Shown here in pieces: positions 1-10,737 of a DNA stretch of 64,000 bases. The DNA comes from Musa acuminata AAA Group (lineage: Eukaryota; Streptophyta; Magnoliopsida; Zingiberales; Musaceae): the NCBI RefSeq assembly GCF_036884655.1, contig NC_088335.1:48830001-48894000 (forward strand), read 5' to 3'. The position numbers and the translations under genes were made by a program. Position 1 is the first letter of the stretch. The number at the start of each line of letters is the position of its first letter. Under the pieces are notes generated by a model. It worked only from the letters and a program-made list of their open reading frames with translations. It searched no databases and was not told the DNA's origin.

Positions 1-1110
1 TCGGGTCGACCATGCTTCCTTCTCCATGATGAGCCCGAGGTCGATGTTTGAGATGGTTCTTGGGATGATCTTTTGTATGTTTCTTTGTGTTTACTTAATA
101 TCATTGCTTCTATGGCTATGTATTAGTTAGCCCTTTAGAGAACCTTAGGCATTATCGTCGGTGGCTTCTCTACTAACAACTAAAAGAAGCAAGTTGGCTT
201 GAGGCTCATCCTAAAAGCCAGAATCACAAGGGAGGGACGGGTTTCCTACATGCCTTAGATTTCACTAATGAATAGTGTGATGAAATTGGAGAGAGTTTTA
301 TCCTCCTTCTATCTCAACCTAAGCAATATTATTATAGACGACCTCAAGCATATGTTCCCAAGGAAATAAGGCTCGAATTCTTTCACAAGTTGAGTGAAGG
401 AACAAATCAAGAGTGGCTTCAGGCAACTGCACCACTCCCGCGTCGAGCCCCTCAACATCGTTTGGAATGTGCGACACATCAAAGTGTCTGAGGTATCGTA
501 CAAAGACATCTAAGCGTGAAAAGCGATGGTGTATCCTATTGGGTTAGAGTTGTCATTGAAGGCTTCCAGTGATGAGAGGCGAAAGTTCATTGAGATTGGT
601 TTTTCCTATATGCTCTGGACAAATGGGGAGCGGCCTGAGGTGGGGTCATCCAAACCTTTCTTTTTGGACTATTGGAACTCTTGACACATCTCATTAGTTC
701 ATTTATTATAGTTTGGCCCACAAGGAGTCATCCATTAGTTTTGTCAATTGGATCTTCAATTCGAGTAAGGTCGAGCCCTAATGTAATGGTGCACTGAACT
801 CTATGGTCGGGCAGCGAGGTGCCCCTTCTGCTAGTAGCTCAATGGGTCAGAGATGATCCTACATTATCGATGCTAGAATGGTTGCGGGAACCTCAATGGG
901 TGTGAATGCTAACGGTGGTTGAGACATCAATCGTGGTTGCGATGACGACATAGTTTGTTGAGCTAGTTGGGGCAGGAGTGAGGTGATTGCCTGTATCATG
1001 CCCGTGATCACTTGCACTTGGTGTGTGAGGTTCAAGAATACTTTAGCGGGAACAACAAGGTGCCTGACATTCGTCTTCAGAGGTGAGAGTCTTGAGTTAT
1101 TGAACAAATA
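1..1110 (-). mobile_element. Decayed Ty3/gypsy retrotransposon, gag region
   Basis: On the minus strand, 309-509 encodes a gag-like segment (DTSDTLMCRTFQTMLRGSTR, then a W and LKP, then REFE-like LVKEFEPYFL). This matches the conserved plant gypsy gag block in which ALMCRAF is followed by LRG, a W and LKP. Upstream, 510-570 continues as an LEAFND...NPIGY stretch interrupted by a stop just before MSLYDTSD. Further upstream, 859-1107 carries a coiled, Gln-rich N-terminal gag piece (VITGMIQAITSLLPQLAQQ). The pieces are separated by stop codons and frame changes, so the copy is dead. The pol genes would lie to the left, outside the window. No LTR could be delimited. Family identity rests on pattern recall, not a search. 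Confidence 0.6.
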
Positions 1111-2508
1111 CCATTAAAGCCTTAGCATTTAAGCGAAGGTGGACGCATCCACCTACGGAAAAGAGGGCAACTGCTTGCCTTGTCGAAAGGTGCTATGGGT
1201 TAAGGGTAGAGCTTCTTCACTAGAGTGCTCATTGAGAGGATTCATAGACGAATGTTCCTGCAACATTCAAGGCCCTCCTTCTAGTGCAAAAAATGTTGAG
1301 GTGAAGTACCATCAATAGTGGAGTCAGTCCAGCTTGACCTGACTCGAATGCGTAAGGATGTTCGAGGAACCCTCGTGGTGGCCTTAGTGCAGTTGAGGCG
1401 GCTTCGAGGTGGTCTTCACGTAACTCTAACATATCTGAGATGGTCTTGAGGTCAACTCGAGGTGAATCTAGCTTCTCGATGGATTCTTATACAAAGGCCA
1501 ACGATGGAAGGAGTTTTTCAACCCAACCCCTTCAACGCTCAAGTTAGTTCGAAAGCCCACCCCCCCCCCCCCCCCCCCCTCCCTTTCTTGACATTTTGTC
1601 TATTGGAGCGACAAAGAGGGGGACAAGCCTAAACGATATCCCGTGGATTATTGTCCATGAGGGCCGATAGGCTATAACCACCCCCACATTATCGTCCAAT
1701 GGAGGGTGATTCGGTTCTTTTCTTTTCGTGTCAGTACTAATAGAGTGATTCATTAGTCGACGAAGATTGACTATCAAAATATTCCATATCAATGATATAA
1801 TTAAGTACTAGTAGATGCAAGTTAGTGGATGGATTAGTTCGAGTTGATCTTTTTAATACCAAGATGAGATTTGGTTCTAAACCAGAGAATGCTGATGATG
1901 CCAAGACACTGGGCTGCACCTGATTCAGCCTGGTCTTCTTTTGATGTGTTCTTTGCGATCCGTGTGATCCATCCCACGGAGTCCCCAGAGCAGATTCGTA
2001 TACAAATTATTCCGACAGGCAGAGCGAGCCTGCAATTCCGAGTCCAAAAAGAAAGCGTAAATTATCTCATAACAAATCCGTATTGCGTAAGACTGGAACT
2101 TATTTTGACAGGTGAGAGAGAGCCCATATTGCCTTTTGTGTTCCGACAACACAAATTTCATACTGAAAGGGAGCTATTGGAAACGGGAGAGTATCTCATT
2201 AGGAACAAGTGCACTAATACTGCCATCCATAGAACTAACTCTGTACACTGACTAATACTGCTGAGTCGACCAATTCACATAGGTCTAAATAATCGCTGCT
2301 AAACATAGAATGCGTGAGACACTTGATGTCAAGAAATCTGAACATAAAGTAGTGCAGTAGTAGTACCGAGCTTATTGAAAGCAAGTGCGAGAGAATCTCC
2401 CTCTGGTAGAGGCATGACCCTCTGGACAACAAAAAAAAAAGAGGCTAAATGACAGATACATACGTCTGATTCATTCCGAGCACAAACAGAGAAAGGATGC
2501 CAATACGA
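1111..2508. other. No gene recognised; poly-C tract
   Basis: This stretch probably includes the 5' flank of the gypsy remnant. It contains an uninterrupted run of about 20 C at 1560-1579. The longest open frame, 1871-2251 (+), has no recognisable domain or coding bias. The 3' UTR of the ferredoxin gene should end within roughly 2250-2508. Confidence 0.5.
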
Positions 2509-2964
2509 TCAATATAGTTCGCCTTCTTTGTGAGTGTAGATGACGCATTCTGATCTCGGATAGGAGACACAGGTCAGGATATAACCCTTCGACATCTGTG
2601 TTTCATCGAGGAAGGATCCATCCGACTGATCGACATTGCCCGACACCAATTGACCAGCACACGTCGAACATGCTCCAGCTCGGCATGAGTATGGCAGCTC
2701 CACTCCTGCATCCTCGGCTGCATCCAGAATGTAGCTATCATCTGGAGCGTCGATCTCATGTTCCTTCCCCTCCGGGTCGATGAGTTTCACCTTGTAGAAT
2801 GCCATAGCACATGCCCTGAAGCGGTTGGATGCCCTCAACGATGATGCTTTTGAGATACGCTTCATGGAGCTCAGTGAGGATGGGCTTTTGATCAGCAAAG
2901 AGTTGCACTGGCATTTGGTGTTGCCTCTCAGCATGCATACGGGTGGAACAGTAACAGTTGACAT
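2509..2964 (-). CDS. Ferredoxin, root (non-photosynthetic) type, plastid
   Basis: The single coding exon gives 151 residues. It encodes a plant-type [2Fe-2S] ferredoxin, a one-electron carrier of the plastid stroma. Residues 1-52 are rich in Ser, Arg and Lys and poor in acidic residues, as in a transit peptide; the mature part starts near [14 protein letters not shown]. The iron ligands are visible as Cys94, Cys99 and Cys102 ([12 protein letters not shown]) and Cys132 (ILTCVSYP). [14 protein letters not shown] and the ending [11 protein letters not shown] are typical of root isoforms, which take electrons from NADPH through ferredoxin-NADP reductase to support nitrite and sulfite reduction. 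The leader is split: a splice acceptor (CTCCAG) lies just before 2972 and a donor follows 4750, so a 1.8-kb intron lies in the 5' UTR. Nothing looks damaged. Confidence 0.93.
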   Translation of the reverse strand: MSTVTVPPVCMLRGNTKCQCNSLLIKSPSSLSSMKRISKASSLRASNRFRACAMAFYKVKLIDPEGKEHEIDAPDDSYILDAAEDAGVELPYSCRAGACSTCAGQLVSGNVDQSDGSFLDETQMSKGYILTCVSYPRSECVIYTHKEGELY

Positions 2965-2972
2965 TATGCCTG

Positions 2973-4749
2973 CTGGAGATTTCCCTCCAAAAAAAAAAAA
3001 AAGGTTGTCTCAAAATTCACCATTAAAAACCATTCAAATCAATCTTATGACTCAAGAAATGGCCCTCTGATGCAGACTGACTATAAAGATTTAAAGATGA
3101 TAAATAAATGTGTTGAACAACAAACACTTAAGAAGTAGACCCAAGGAATTCCAGTCTAATAGTTAAGTTATAAGGGCATCTAGAATTAGATCAAGGAACT
3201 TTCTGCATGTCCGACGATAAATCATCCATGTCATGGGCAGGCTAGAGTGGGAACCATCACAGAAATACACACAACTCCGTTTAATTATTTACTGATTCTA
3301 GTTTAACCTAACATTCGACCCACAATAGTAGCAATATCTCCATCTTTCTAACCTTTCTCTACTCTCCGAGTTCACCTTCAATTTTGAATGATTGTTTAAC
3401 CTTTTTATTTAATTTACAAGTGTTGGTGCACTATGCTACCAACGCTAGACATGCAACCGATGATCTTATAGTGTCTCCAACAAGTTCATGGCTGGATATT
3501 AAATGTACAAGGAAGAAAATAAGAAGCAAGTACATCCTAACTGATATCGACAGTTGAGATCAGCTATGTAAATAAAGAGACAAACATTGGACATTGTCCA
3601 TCAAGAAGACAAATGTTTCTGGATTGTGATGATAATCTATGTATGACTTTAATGGTCAAATGGTAATGTTGGCTACTGATGCAAATTCTATAAAAATCTA
3701 AAATATCATCAGCTTAGTTATCGTGCAAGATAATTATGCATCACAAAAGAACCAGAATGCAGTTTTGTGCCACACAGACGACAATATTGTTGTCACCGTA
3801 GCCAGTAATTATGATCTAGCAATGGATGACGGTAGGAAATTAACATATATACATGACCTCAATCGCCTAGATCTTTTGTGTTAATCATGGAAGCCTTGTG
3901 TAAGATGAAATAGGGAAGAACTTACCAAGCCAACACCACTAGAATCAAGAAAAGCACAAACCAGCACTACGAAAACAAGATTCCTAAGCTCGATTCCATG
4001 TCAGTTCCCAAGTTAAAGTAGTATGATATATGTTTACCTAATCTTTCACATATGTTTCCAAGTTAAAGCAAAAGTTATCACAACAACGTTATAACAAACG
4101 GATCGTTTATAGAAGGCTAAAGAAGTTACTAAAAATCTGCAACAGATCAGTAGGCAATCTTTGTTTTCCATCATTAATCAAAACTCAATAGAATAACTAA
4201 GTCAACCAGGAAAAGAGCGAGAGCGATGCCCATACTTTCAGAATCTAACTCCAATCTCAAAACAATATAATGAGATGTCTTCAAAATGATAGATTTCGAC
4301 TTATGATGAATTAAGCTGCACAAGGTCTTTCAAAATGATAATTTGTGATACAACTCTCAGGATCACCAGACTATTATTAACTTGTTTACAGTGTCTAAAT
4401 TCTAAAATGATTACAGTGGAAAGCATATCATATAATAAAGCAAACATCCGGTTCCAACATATCAACAGAAATGAAACGTGAAAAAGGAATAAAAGCAACC
4501 ATATTTCCAGGAAAAATAAGATAAAATTCAACACATACACGAAATGAAAAAGAGCATATGACAGGGATTGACGTAAACGTCATAGATCCCGGCTCGAGGG
4601 TAAAAACTGCAAAAAGATCGAAGTATAGAACGAAAGAAATCGATCGATAGGCCACAAAAAAAATCGGGTGAACATGATCATCATAGAAAACAAATGCTCC
4701 TAACATCATCAACTCCATATCGGAACCCACAGAAACAATTATTTTTTAC
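2973..4749 (-). other. 5' UTR intron of the ferredoxin gene
   Basis: On the minus strand a donor (CGTCAG then GTAAAA) ends the untranslated first exon at 4750, and an acceptor (CTCCAG) precedes 2972, eight bases before the start codon. The 1.8 kb between them is AT-rich with no convincing coding content. Leader introns are common in plant ferredoxin and other nuclear plastid genes; a role in expression is inference. Confidence 0.65.
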
Positions 4750-4871
4750 CTGACGACGCAGTGGAAGCGATCGAAGATCGAGAAGACTCTGGCACGTATT
4801 AGAGGAGAAAGGGGGCGGCGGAGCAAACCAGGTGAGAGCGTCCCTTCCCGACGTGAAAGGTGGCGATGGGG

Positions 4872-4883
4872 CTTATTTATAGG
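4872..4883 (-). promoter_or_regulatory. TATA box of the ferredoxin gene
   Basis: The minus strand reads CCTATAAATAAG, about 125 bases upstream of the leader donor at 4750. This puts transcription start near 4845 and leaves an untranslated first exon of about 95 bases. Confidence 0.6.
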
Positions 4884-5084
4884 GTTAATGATGTCCGGGA
4901 CGGGCCAAGCCGGGCCGGGCCGGGCCGGGCCCGGCTCGTGGAGAGCGAGGCAGGACTGGACCATGGGTGAGGATCCTCTCCAAGTAGAGGTATCCGACTT
5001 TACCCCGGATCCACGCACTTTAGATGGTGCCCGCATCAACAGACGGTCGAGATGTGGCAATTGGAAGGCTGAATTATAAGTCAC

Positions 5085-6153
5085 AATTGAAGCGGATCGG
5101 CTGTGGATAGGGCGGGTGGCCGAAGCGGTGACAGTGGACTTCAGCGCTGGTCCTATGTTTCACCCACGCGTTTGTCTTGACTCGAATATCCCACCTGCCT
5201 CGTGATTTAACATCAAGCGGGACACGCCACTGCTGACAATGACGGATCAGGTAGAAACGGCGGGTGAATCATATAGCCGGTAGAAACAATTATCTTTGTC
5301 GGCTCTTAGTTTCTGGTGGCCGGCCTTTTGACTCCTCAAGAGGCGAAATGCGATCTTATATGTTAACGACAAAGACTCTTCGATTGAGTTCCGGCTAGTG
5401 GATCGCTGCACAGGGAGCGACTCTTCGGTGGTGGGTAAGGGCAGGGTCACCGTCGAGATGGGTGTGGCCCCTGCGGACGGGGCCGCCACTTGCGTGCGTC
5501 AATTGGTTTTGTCGATTCCAGCCATCGCTCACTCCGGGTTGCGCGCCGGTAGCTTTTGAACTCCTCGTAGAAGAGAGGAAGAGACAAATATATTTGATGG
5601 TAAAATCTGTAGATAAATGTCTTGTTGAGTCGAGACACAAAATGATTATGCTCAATTGTACTACCAAACTCTTCGACTTAATACTATGTTGATTTAAAGC
5701 TTCGAAGTTATGAGTATCTTTGGTACTATATGGCAGTGGATTCCAAATACGAGAAGTATAGCCGATTGGAACTCAACAGCGCGAGCGAACGAGGCTTCTC
5801 TGCCATGGAGAAGGAGATGAGCATAGAGGAATTTAGTATGCCTCGCATGACATATACGATCAAGCGGGCAACAACGAATATTACAAGATCAAAACAATCA
5901 CCTTAATCGATCTTCAATCGTTGCTGGCATAATGGTAATGAGGATGCATGCTTTTCTTCTGCAGACCGAGAGCTCTTCGGACGAAGGAAAAAAAGAAGAA
6001 AAACAGTGGCTCAAGCACGATCTAAACTCGGAGGTTTTGGCACGAGAAACGAGTGTGTGGTTTCAAAGACCAACACTCGATCAAGAAGAAAGAATGATTC
6101 GGGAAGCATATCCAACCATGGAAATCCGTGGAAGAAGGATGAGACGATCGGTC
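5085..6153. other. Intergenic, no gene seen
   Basis: A mixed-composition spacer. Open frames here are short and lack recognisable motifs. The part closest to 6153 should hold the 3' UTR of the BIC gene on the minus strand. Confidence 0.5.
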
Positions 6154-6579
6154 TCAGTTTCCAACTTGCAGGCACGTATTTGGCGGCCGACGACAGTCGT
6201 CGACCAGCGCCTTGCGGGCGGATGCCAAGGCCTCCGGCATGAATCTCTCGAACGCGCAGCGATCCGCCCAATCCTTCAACGAGCTCTCTTGCCCCCACGT
6301 CTCCGGTATGCAAACACGGCCCGCCATCTCCACCCTGTGCCGCCTCAGCCTCTCCCGTCCACAGTCCTCGAGTCTCTTCCTCGCCTTCTTCGAGGCTGCC
6401 GGTCGAGGTCCACCGCTGCCGTCGTCCGCCGGTGATGTCGAGGCGGGATTGACGGGCTGGTCTATCGGAGAATCCATCATTAAGCCTTGAAGAGCCGGTC
6501 GAGTCCGGGGCTCGGAGGAGGAGCACGCGTCGGCATCGCAGCTCCTCTGGGGCATGTCCTTCCCTCTCGCTTCTTCCAT
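6154..6579 (-). CDS. BIC-type inhibitor of cryptochromes
   Basis: The intronless 141-residue frame has a disordered, acidic and Ser/Pro-rich N-terminal half. It then carries the conserved BIC core from about residue 68: GRERLRRHRVEMAGRVCIP, then ETWGQE, LKDW, and a final helix ALASARKALVDD. This block is the cryptochrome-interacting region of plant BIC1/BIC2. Those nuclear proteins bind photoexcited cryptochrome 2, block its dimerisation and so damp blue-light signalling. The length is right for the family and the first ATG after an in-frame break was chosen. BIC genes are usually light-induced; no light element was identified here. The opposite strand has overlapping open frames (5932-6435 and 6212-6490) that are GC-rich shadows. 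Confidence 0.85.
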   Translation of the reverse strand: MEEARGKDMPQRSCDADACSSSEPRTRPALQGLMMDSPIDQPVNPASTSPADDGSGGPRPAASKKARKRLEDCGRERLRRHRVEMAGRVCIPETWGQESSLKDWADRCAFERFMPEALASARKALVDDCRRPPNTCLQVGN

Positions 6580-7171
6580 CGAATGGTGCTACTGCTGCTC
6601 GTGAGGAGGAGGATCATGTGGAAGAGGTTTTAGAAGGTGGGGTGGCGAACAAAGAGAGAGAGGGGATGCGTGGGGGAGAGGAGGGCACGTCGGAGCCAAG
6701 GGTTTCATGTGGTGCGCGGAGTAGCAACGTGGTCGGTTCGACGCTTTTGTGGAAGCTCCAGAAAGCAGAATCCGATTCCGTGGGCGCTGCTGCTCCAATG
6801 GTTTGCCTCCGGTGAACCAATTATTTTGGGGAAAAATAATAATAATAATAATAATATCATATAATTCTAAGTGGTCAGCACGTCACCCATATAATATCAT
6901 ATAATAATAGCATCATAACATCGAATTGATGAGTTATATAGGAAAAATTCTGCATATTTATAGACTTTCTTCTGCAAGCAGTGGCTACCATAACATTCCT
7001 TTGAATCGAGAAGGTGGGTAAAGAATACATCCGAACACCAGAAGATGTAGGGGAAGCATCCTAGCTACGGTTCGTCTCTGGAACAACATAAATATTTCTG
7101 TGGCATCAATAAATGAGAAGAGATGGAAGAAGTAGTAGAACTGACCAAGTGCACAAGATCCCTTCCATGGT

Positions 7172-10154
7172 TCATTTGAATGCATATTTAAGTACGCCTG
7201 GGACATGAATGCGATAGAAGTAGTCCTCCCAATCGACGTGCTTGGGATCAAAATCGAACATCCAGGCCTCAGCGTCGTCCTTCTTCATTGCCATCCTCAA
7301 CCTCTCCATGTTTAGGTCATCAAAGCTTCGAACAAGATAATAATAATCTTTACCCAAGAAAAATAATCTTGTGTGACCTGTCGAAAAAGGAAAAGACAAA
7401 AGAACATACTATCCTCTGAAGAAGGCATAGGGTTCGTAAAGGTCCACGAGATGCATCACGAACTTGTACTTCCGGTTGAGTTCATTGTATCCGCGAGCAA
7501 ATCGTCCACAGGAGAGCAGATTGATGAGGTGCAATACCTAGCAAGAACAGACGCAACCATGCATTAGCTATGCGTCGAAATGCGTGGCTGTGGCAGAGCT
7601 ATCTCATGCTTACTGACCCCCAGTGGCAGCTTGTGTCTCAGGGTCATGTAGATACGGAATCTGGTCATGTTTCTGATGACAGGAAGCCTTCTTGTCTTGA
7701 TGATTCTTCCGTCCTTCCCCACGCGAGGGTTCTCGAGGAAGTAACGATAAACACTCTGCTCCAGAATGGAGTACGTCATTGGATTTCTCACCGAGGAGCT
7801 CATGTGGTAGATGAACTCCGACCGCTGATTCGAGTGAGCCGCCATGGTCACCATCATCGCGTTCACCACCATGTCCGCGGGTACCTGCGTTACGACCAAC
7901 CTCAGCATGCATCCACTTCCAAGCGAGAGCTTGATCTGATCATGAAGACAGAACGAACCACATCCCCGACGATGTCGAGATCTCCAAACAAGCATCCGAT
8001 CTTCTCCTTCACGTACCCCATGATCAGGCTGTCGATCGTCCTGCACCACGAGCAAACTGAGTCTATCTCTCGACTCACAGAATCTGGAATGACAGTGGTT
8101 CCGCTGGTTCAAGTTTCATCACCTCGTTCCTTCGATCCAACCAGGAAGTGGGTCTCTGTGGACGCTCGTGATGATCGTCGGGCGCAAGATTACCAGAGGC
8201 AGATCTCCTCGTAAGTGTCCGAGCAGCATTTCACCCATTGCTTTGGTGCAAACGTAGGTGTTTGGCCAGCCAAAATACCTAGCTCTTTAGGATGCACAAG
8301 ATGTTGAAGGAAGAGAAGTCAGCATGCATGAGATCCAAATGAGTATACAACTTGATGGTTCGGATGAATCCACCTCTTCATCCCCAGTCGCTTCATGGCT
8401 AGCTTTTCGACCTCTTCGGTCGCATACTCTGCACGGAGCTCCCTCTTCTTCTTGTCCACCAACCTTAGTTCTGCTTCGATGTCCAAGTAGGAGCCCCCCT
8501 TGAGAGTCTCTCCCATGAGAAACTTCTTCTCCAAGATCAGCCCACTCTGCTCGCCAGCTACATAAGCTGGCCACGAGAAGAAGAAGAAGAAGAAGAGATC
8601 GGAATCAGCTTATCAGAACGCTATATAGAATCAACTCGAAATGCAACGTACCAGTAGAAACATGGAGGAGCATTTCCAGTCTCACGCATCGCCTCGCAAA
8701 CTCCAAGATGTGCTTAGCTCCGAGAGCATTGATGCCCAAAGACACATCGTATCTGCAAGTGATCAAGTAAAAAATGGTAAATCAAGGTCACTGCTAAAAG
8801 TTGCATCATCGAGGATGACATATGATGCACCTGTCGTCGAAGCTGGTGGTCGCTGCTACATTGACGACGATCCCCACTTCCTTCCACAACTTCTCTCTGA
8901 GATTGGAGTCTTGGATACCTAAATCTTCCCGGACGATGTCTCCAGCCACGGGGAACACCTTGCTTGCGACAAATGGATGGAATCCATCGCCATGTTTGTC
9001 TCTTAGAACCTTGAACAGGTCCTTTCCTAGTATCTGGAATGAAAAGATTTTGAATTTGACTATTTCTTAGATGTTTATTAGATGTAAGAAGACTCAAATC
9101 GGACTAGACTTTGACTTGATATGAATCTGAAGTCAAATACAAAATATGATCCAAATAGAAGAATAAACATATATATATATACATATATATATATACATAT
9201 ATGTCTGAATTAAATATAAAATAAAGATTTTATAAATCTCAAAGCTATTAAGAGGAGGATTTTAATACATAATGGAACTCTAACATGGAAATTAAAATAG
9301 AGAAGATTTTGCAGTTATAATTTAAACATAGAAAATTAGAATAATGAATGTACGCATCGTATATTGATAAACCAAAATTGAGATAAATGCCAATTACTTG
9401 CAGAAAAATGACTGCAAACTTTGGTTAAAAGAAAAAGAGAAGCTTATTGAGGAAAATATATTGGAAATTGATGCCATTTATACTGCTATGTACATATAGA
9501 ACCCACCAATTCAAGTTTGCACAAAATATTCCAGGATTCTGAAGTTTTAATTCAATGGACTTTTAGTGCTTCTGTAAACACGATTTCTTGAATGTATATA
9601 TCATTGCAAGATCAGAAACTTAACATATTCTTTTCTGAAATATTAGAAACTATTCCTGAGTGTGTTAATGTTATGAACAATATATGAAGCTTTATTTATA
9701 AAGAAAAGATGTCTTCTTGTTTTTTTTTTTTTTGTATTGTAAGTGTAAACATGATATTTCAAATTTTAGCAGGATACGACCGTATACGACTGTATACGAA
9801 TACGAGTATCAATGCCTTATTGTCTTGGCTTTGCATTGTAAGGGGAACTATCAATGCCTACACATACGACCGTACACGAATACGAGTCATATACCAGTCC
9901 TTAGTTACACAACTTAAACCTACCCGACCGTGTCTCCGCAGCGCGACTTGTGGAGCCCACGGGTGGTGAGGGCATAATGTTTGCATCTGTGGGCTCCACA
10001 GAACGTGTTCATGAGGCAGCCACCTAATATGGTCAAGTTTTGGGCCTACAGTTTTGGGACGGCGACATTTCCTATCCCTCCCAAATAATGTCGTCAACTA
10101 ATGTTGGATCACATCAGTCTTCCCCTCGTTAATATTTGTACCATAAACGTTGCA

Positions 10155-10213
<59 letters not shown>

Positions 10214-10641
10214 GAGGTTTGGATATAAATTAGATATATACGACTGGTTATATGAAAAACTCCTCTATAATATACATTAAATTTGTCAAGCAACTTTATC
10301 GAGGAGGAGGAGAGATAAAATTCAAAGTAGTGTTGGCAAGTTGGAGGAGTGAGAGCACCTCAGTTTGCACACGCTGGTTGGCAGATGCGGCATCGGCGGC
10401 TCTGACGAGGAGGAAGAGCCTCTTAACCTCCGGTTGAACCCTCAGCACCTTCTCCACGAATACTTCCATCCCAAACCAACAAGAAGACAAAGCAGAAAAC
10501 ACAGAAAGGTCAGTAAACATTGTAAAGCACAGTCTGTGTCAGTGTTTGTCTGAGACGAGTACTTTTTGCCAAGAAGCCAGTGGATCCAGTGATCAGAATG
10601 CTCTTGTCCTTCAAGAACTCCACTATTCTGCTGCTCTCCAT
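7172..10641 (-). CDS. Alcohol-forming fatty acyl-CoA reductase, ten exons
   Basis: Joined exons (5' to 3'): 10563-10641, 10359-10462, 8831-9033, 8652-8752, 8374-8566, 8123-8284, 7959-8040, 7618-7884, 7410-7537, 7172-7325. All phases fit and give 490 residues, the usual plant FAR length. The enzyme reduces very-long-chain acyl-CoA to primary alcohol with NADPH, for cuticular wax, suberin or pollen wall. The cofactor loop is TGSTGFLA (residues 18-25), and the catalytic Tyr-Lys pair is YVCTK (237-241). The C-terminal FAR_C domain holds [14 protein letters not shown] and DWEDYF, and the protein ends [10 protein letters not shown]. There is no transit peptide, so an ER-type FAR is likely rather than the plastid FAR2/MS2 type. 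The exon 2 donor (GTGCTC) is weak, so that boundary is least certain. The 1.3-kb intron 2 carries microsatellites. Confidence 0.92.
9772..9893 (+). repeat. Imperfect duplicated CGACCGTA/ACGAATACGAGT block
   Basis: Two related blocks, near 9776-9806 and 9866-9890, share ACGACCGTA and ACGAATACGAGT. Each adjoins ATCAATGCCT, once after and once before the block. They lie in intron 2 of the acyl-CoA reductase. The arrangement could be a diverged tandem repeat or the ends of a small element. Confidence 0.5.
10160..10214 (+). repeat. Compound (CT)n(TA)n microsatellite
   Basis: About 14 CT units run directly into about 13 TA units within intron 2 of the acyl-CoA reductase. Confidence 0.9.
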
Positions 10642-10658
10642 GTCACAGCTCTTATCCT

Positions 10659-10696
<38 letters not shown>

Positions 10697-10726
10697 AGAT
10701 TAGGTCACCTGAGGCAAAGTTTGGCA

Positions 10727-10737
10727 TATAAATAGCT
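10727..10737 (-). promoter_or_regulatory. TATA-like box of the acyl-CoA reductase
   Basis: The minus strand reads CTATTTATATG about 90 bases upstream of the start codon at 10641. A (GA)n run at 10665-10693 lies between the box and the ATG and would be in the leader. Confidence 0.45.

Noticed and set aside
1871..2251. 126-codon plus frame
   Set aside because: No motif, no splice context and overlapping open frames on both strands. Probably chance.
5932..6490. Plus-strand frames opposite the BIC gene
   Set aside because: Arg/Pro-rich shadows of a GC-rich coding exon.
7570..8214. 214-codon plus-strand frame
   Set aside because: It is antisense to acyl-CoA reductase exons 6 to 8, which have fitting phases and family motifs. 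The plus-strand product has none.
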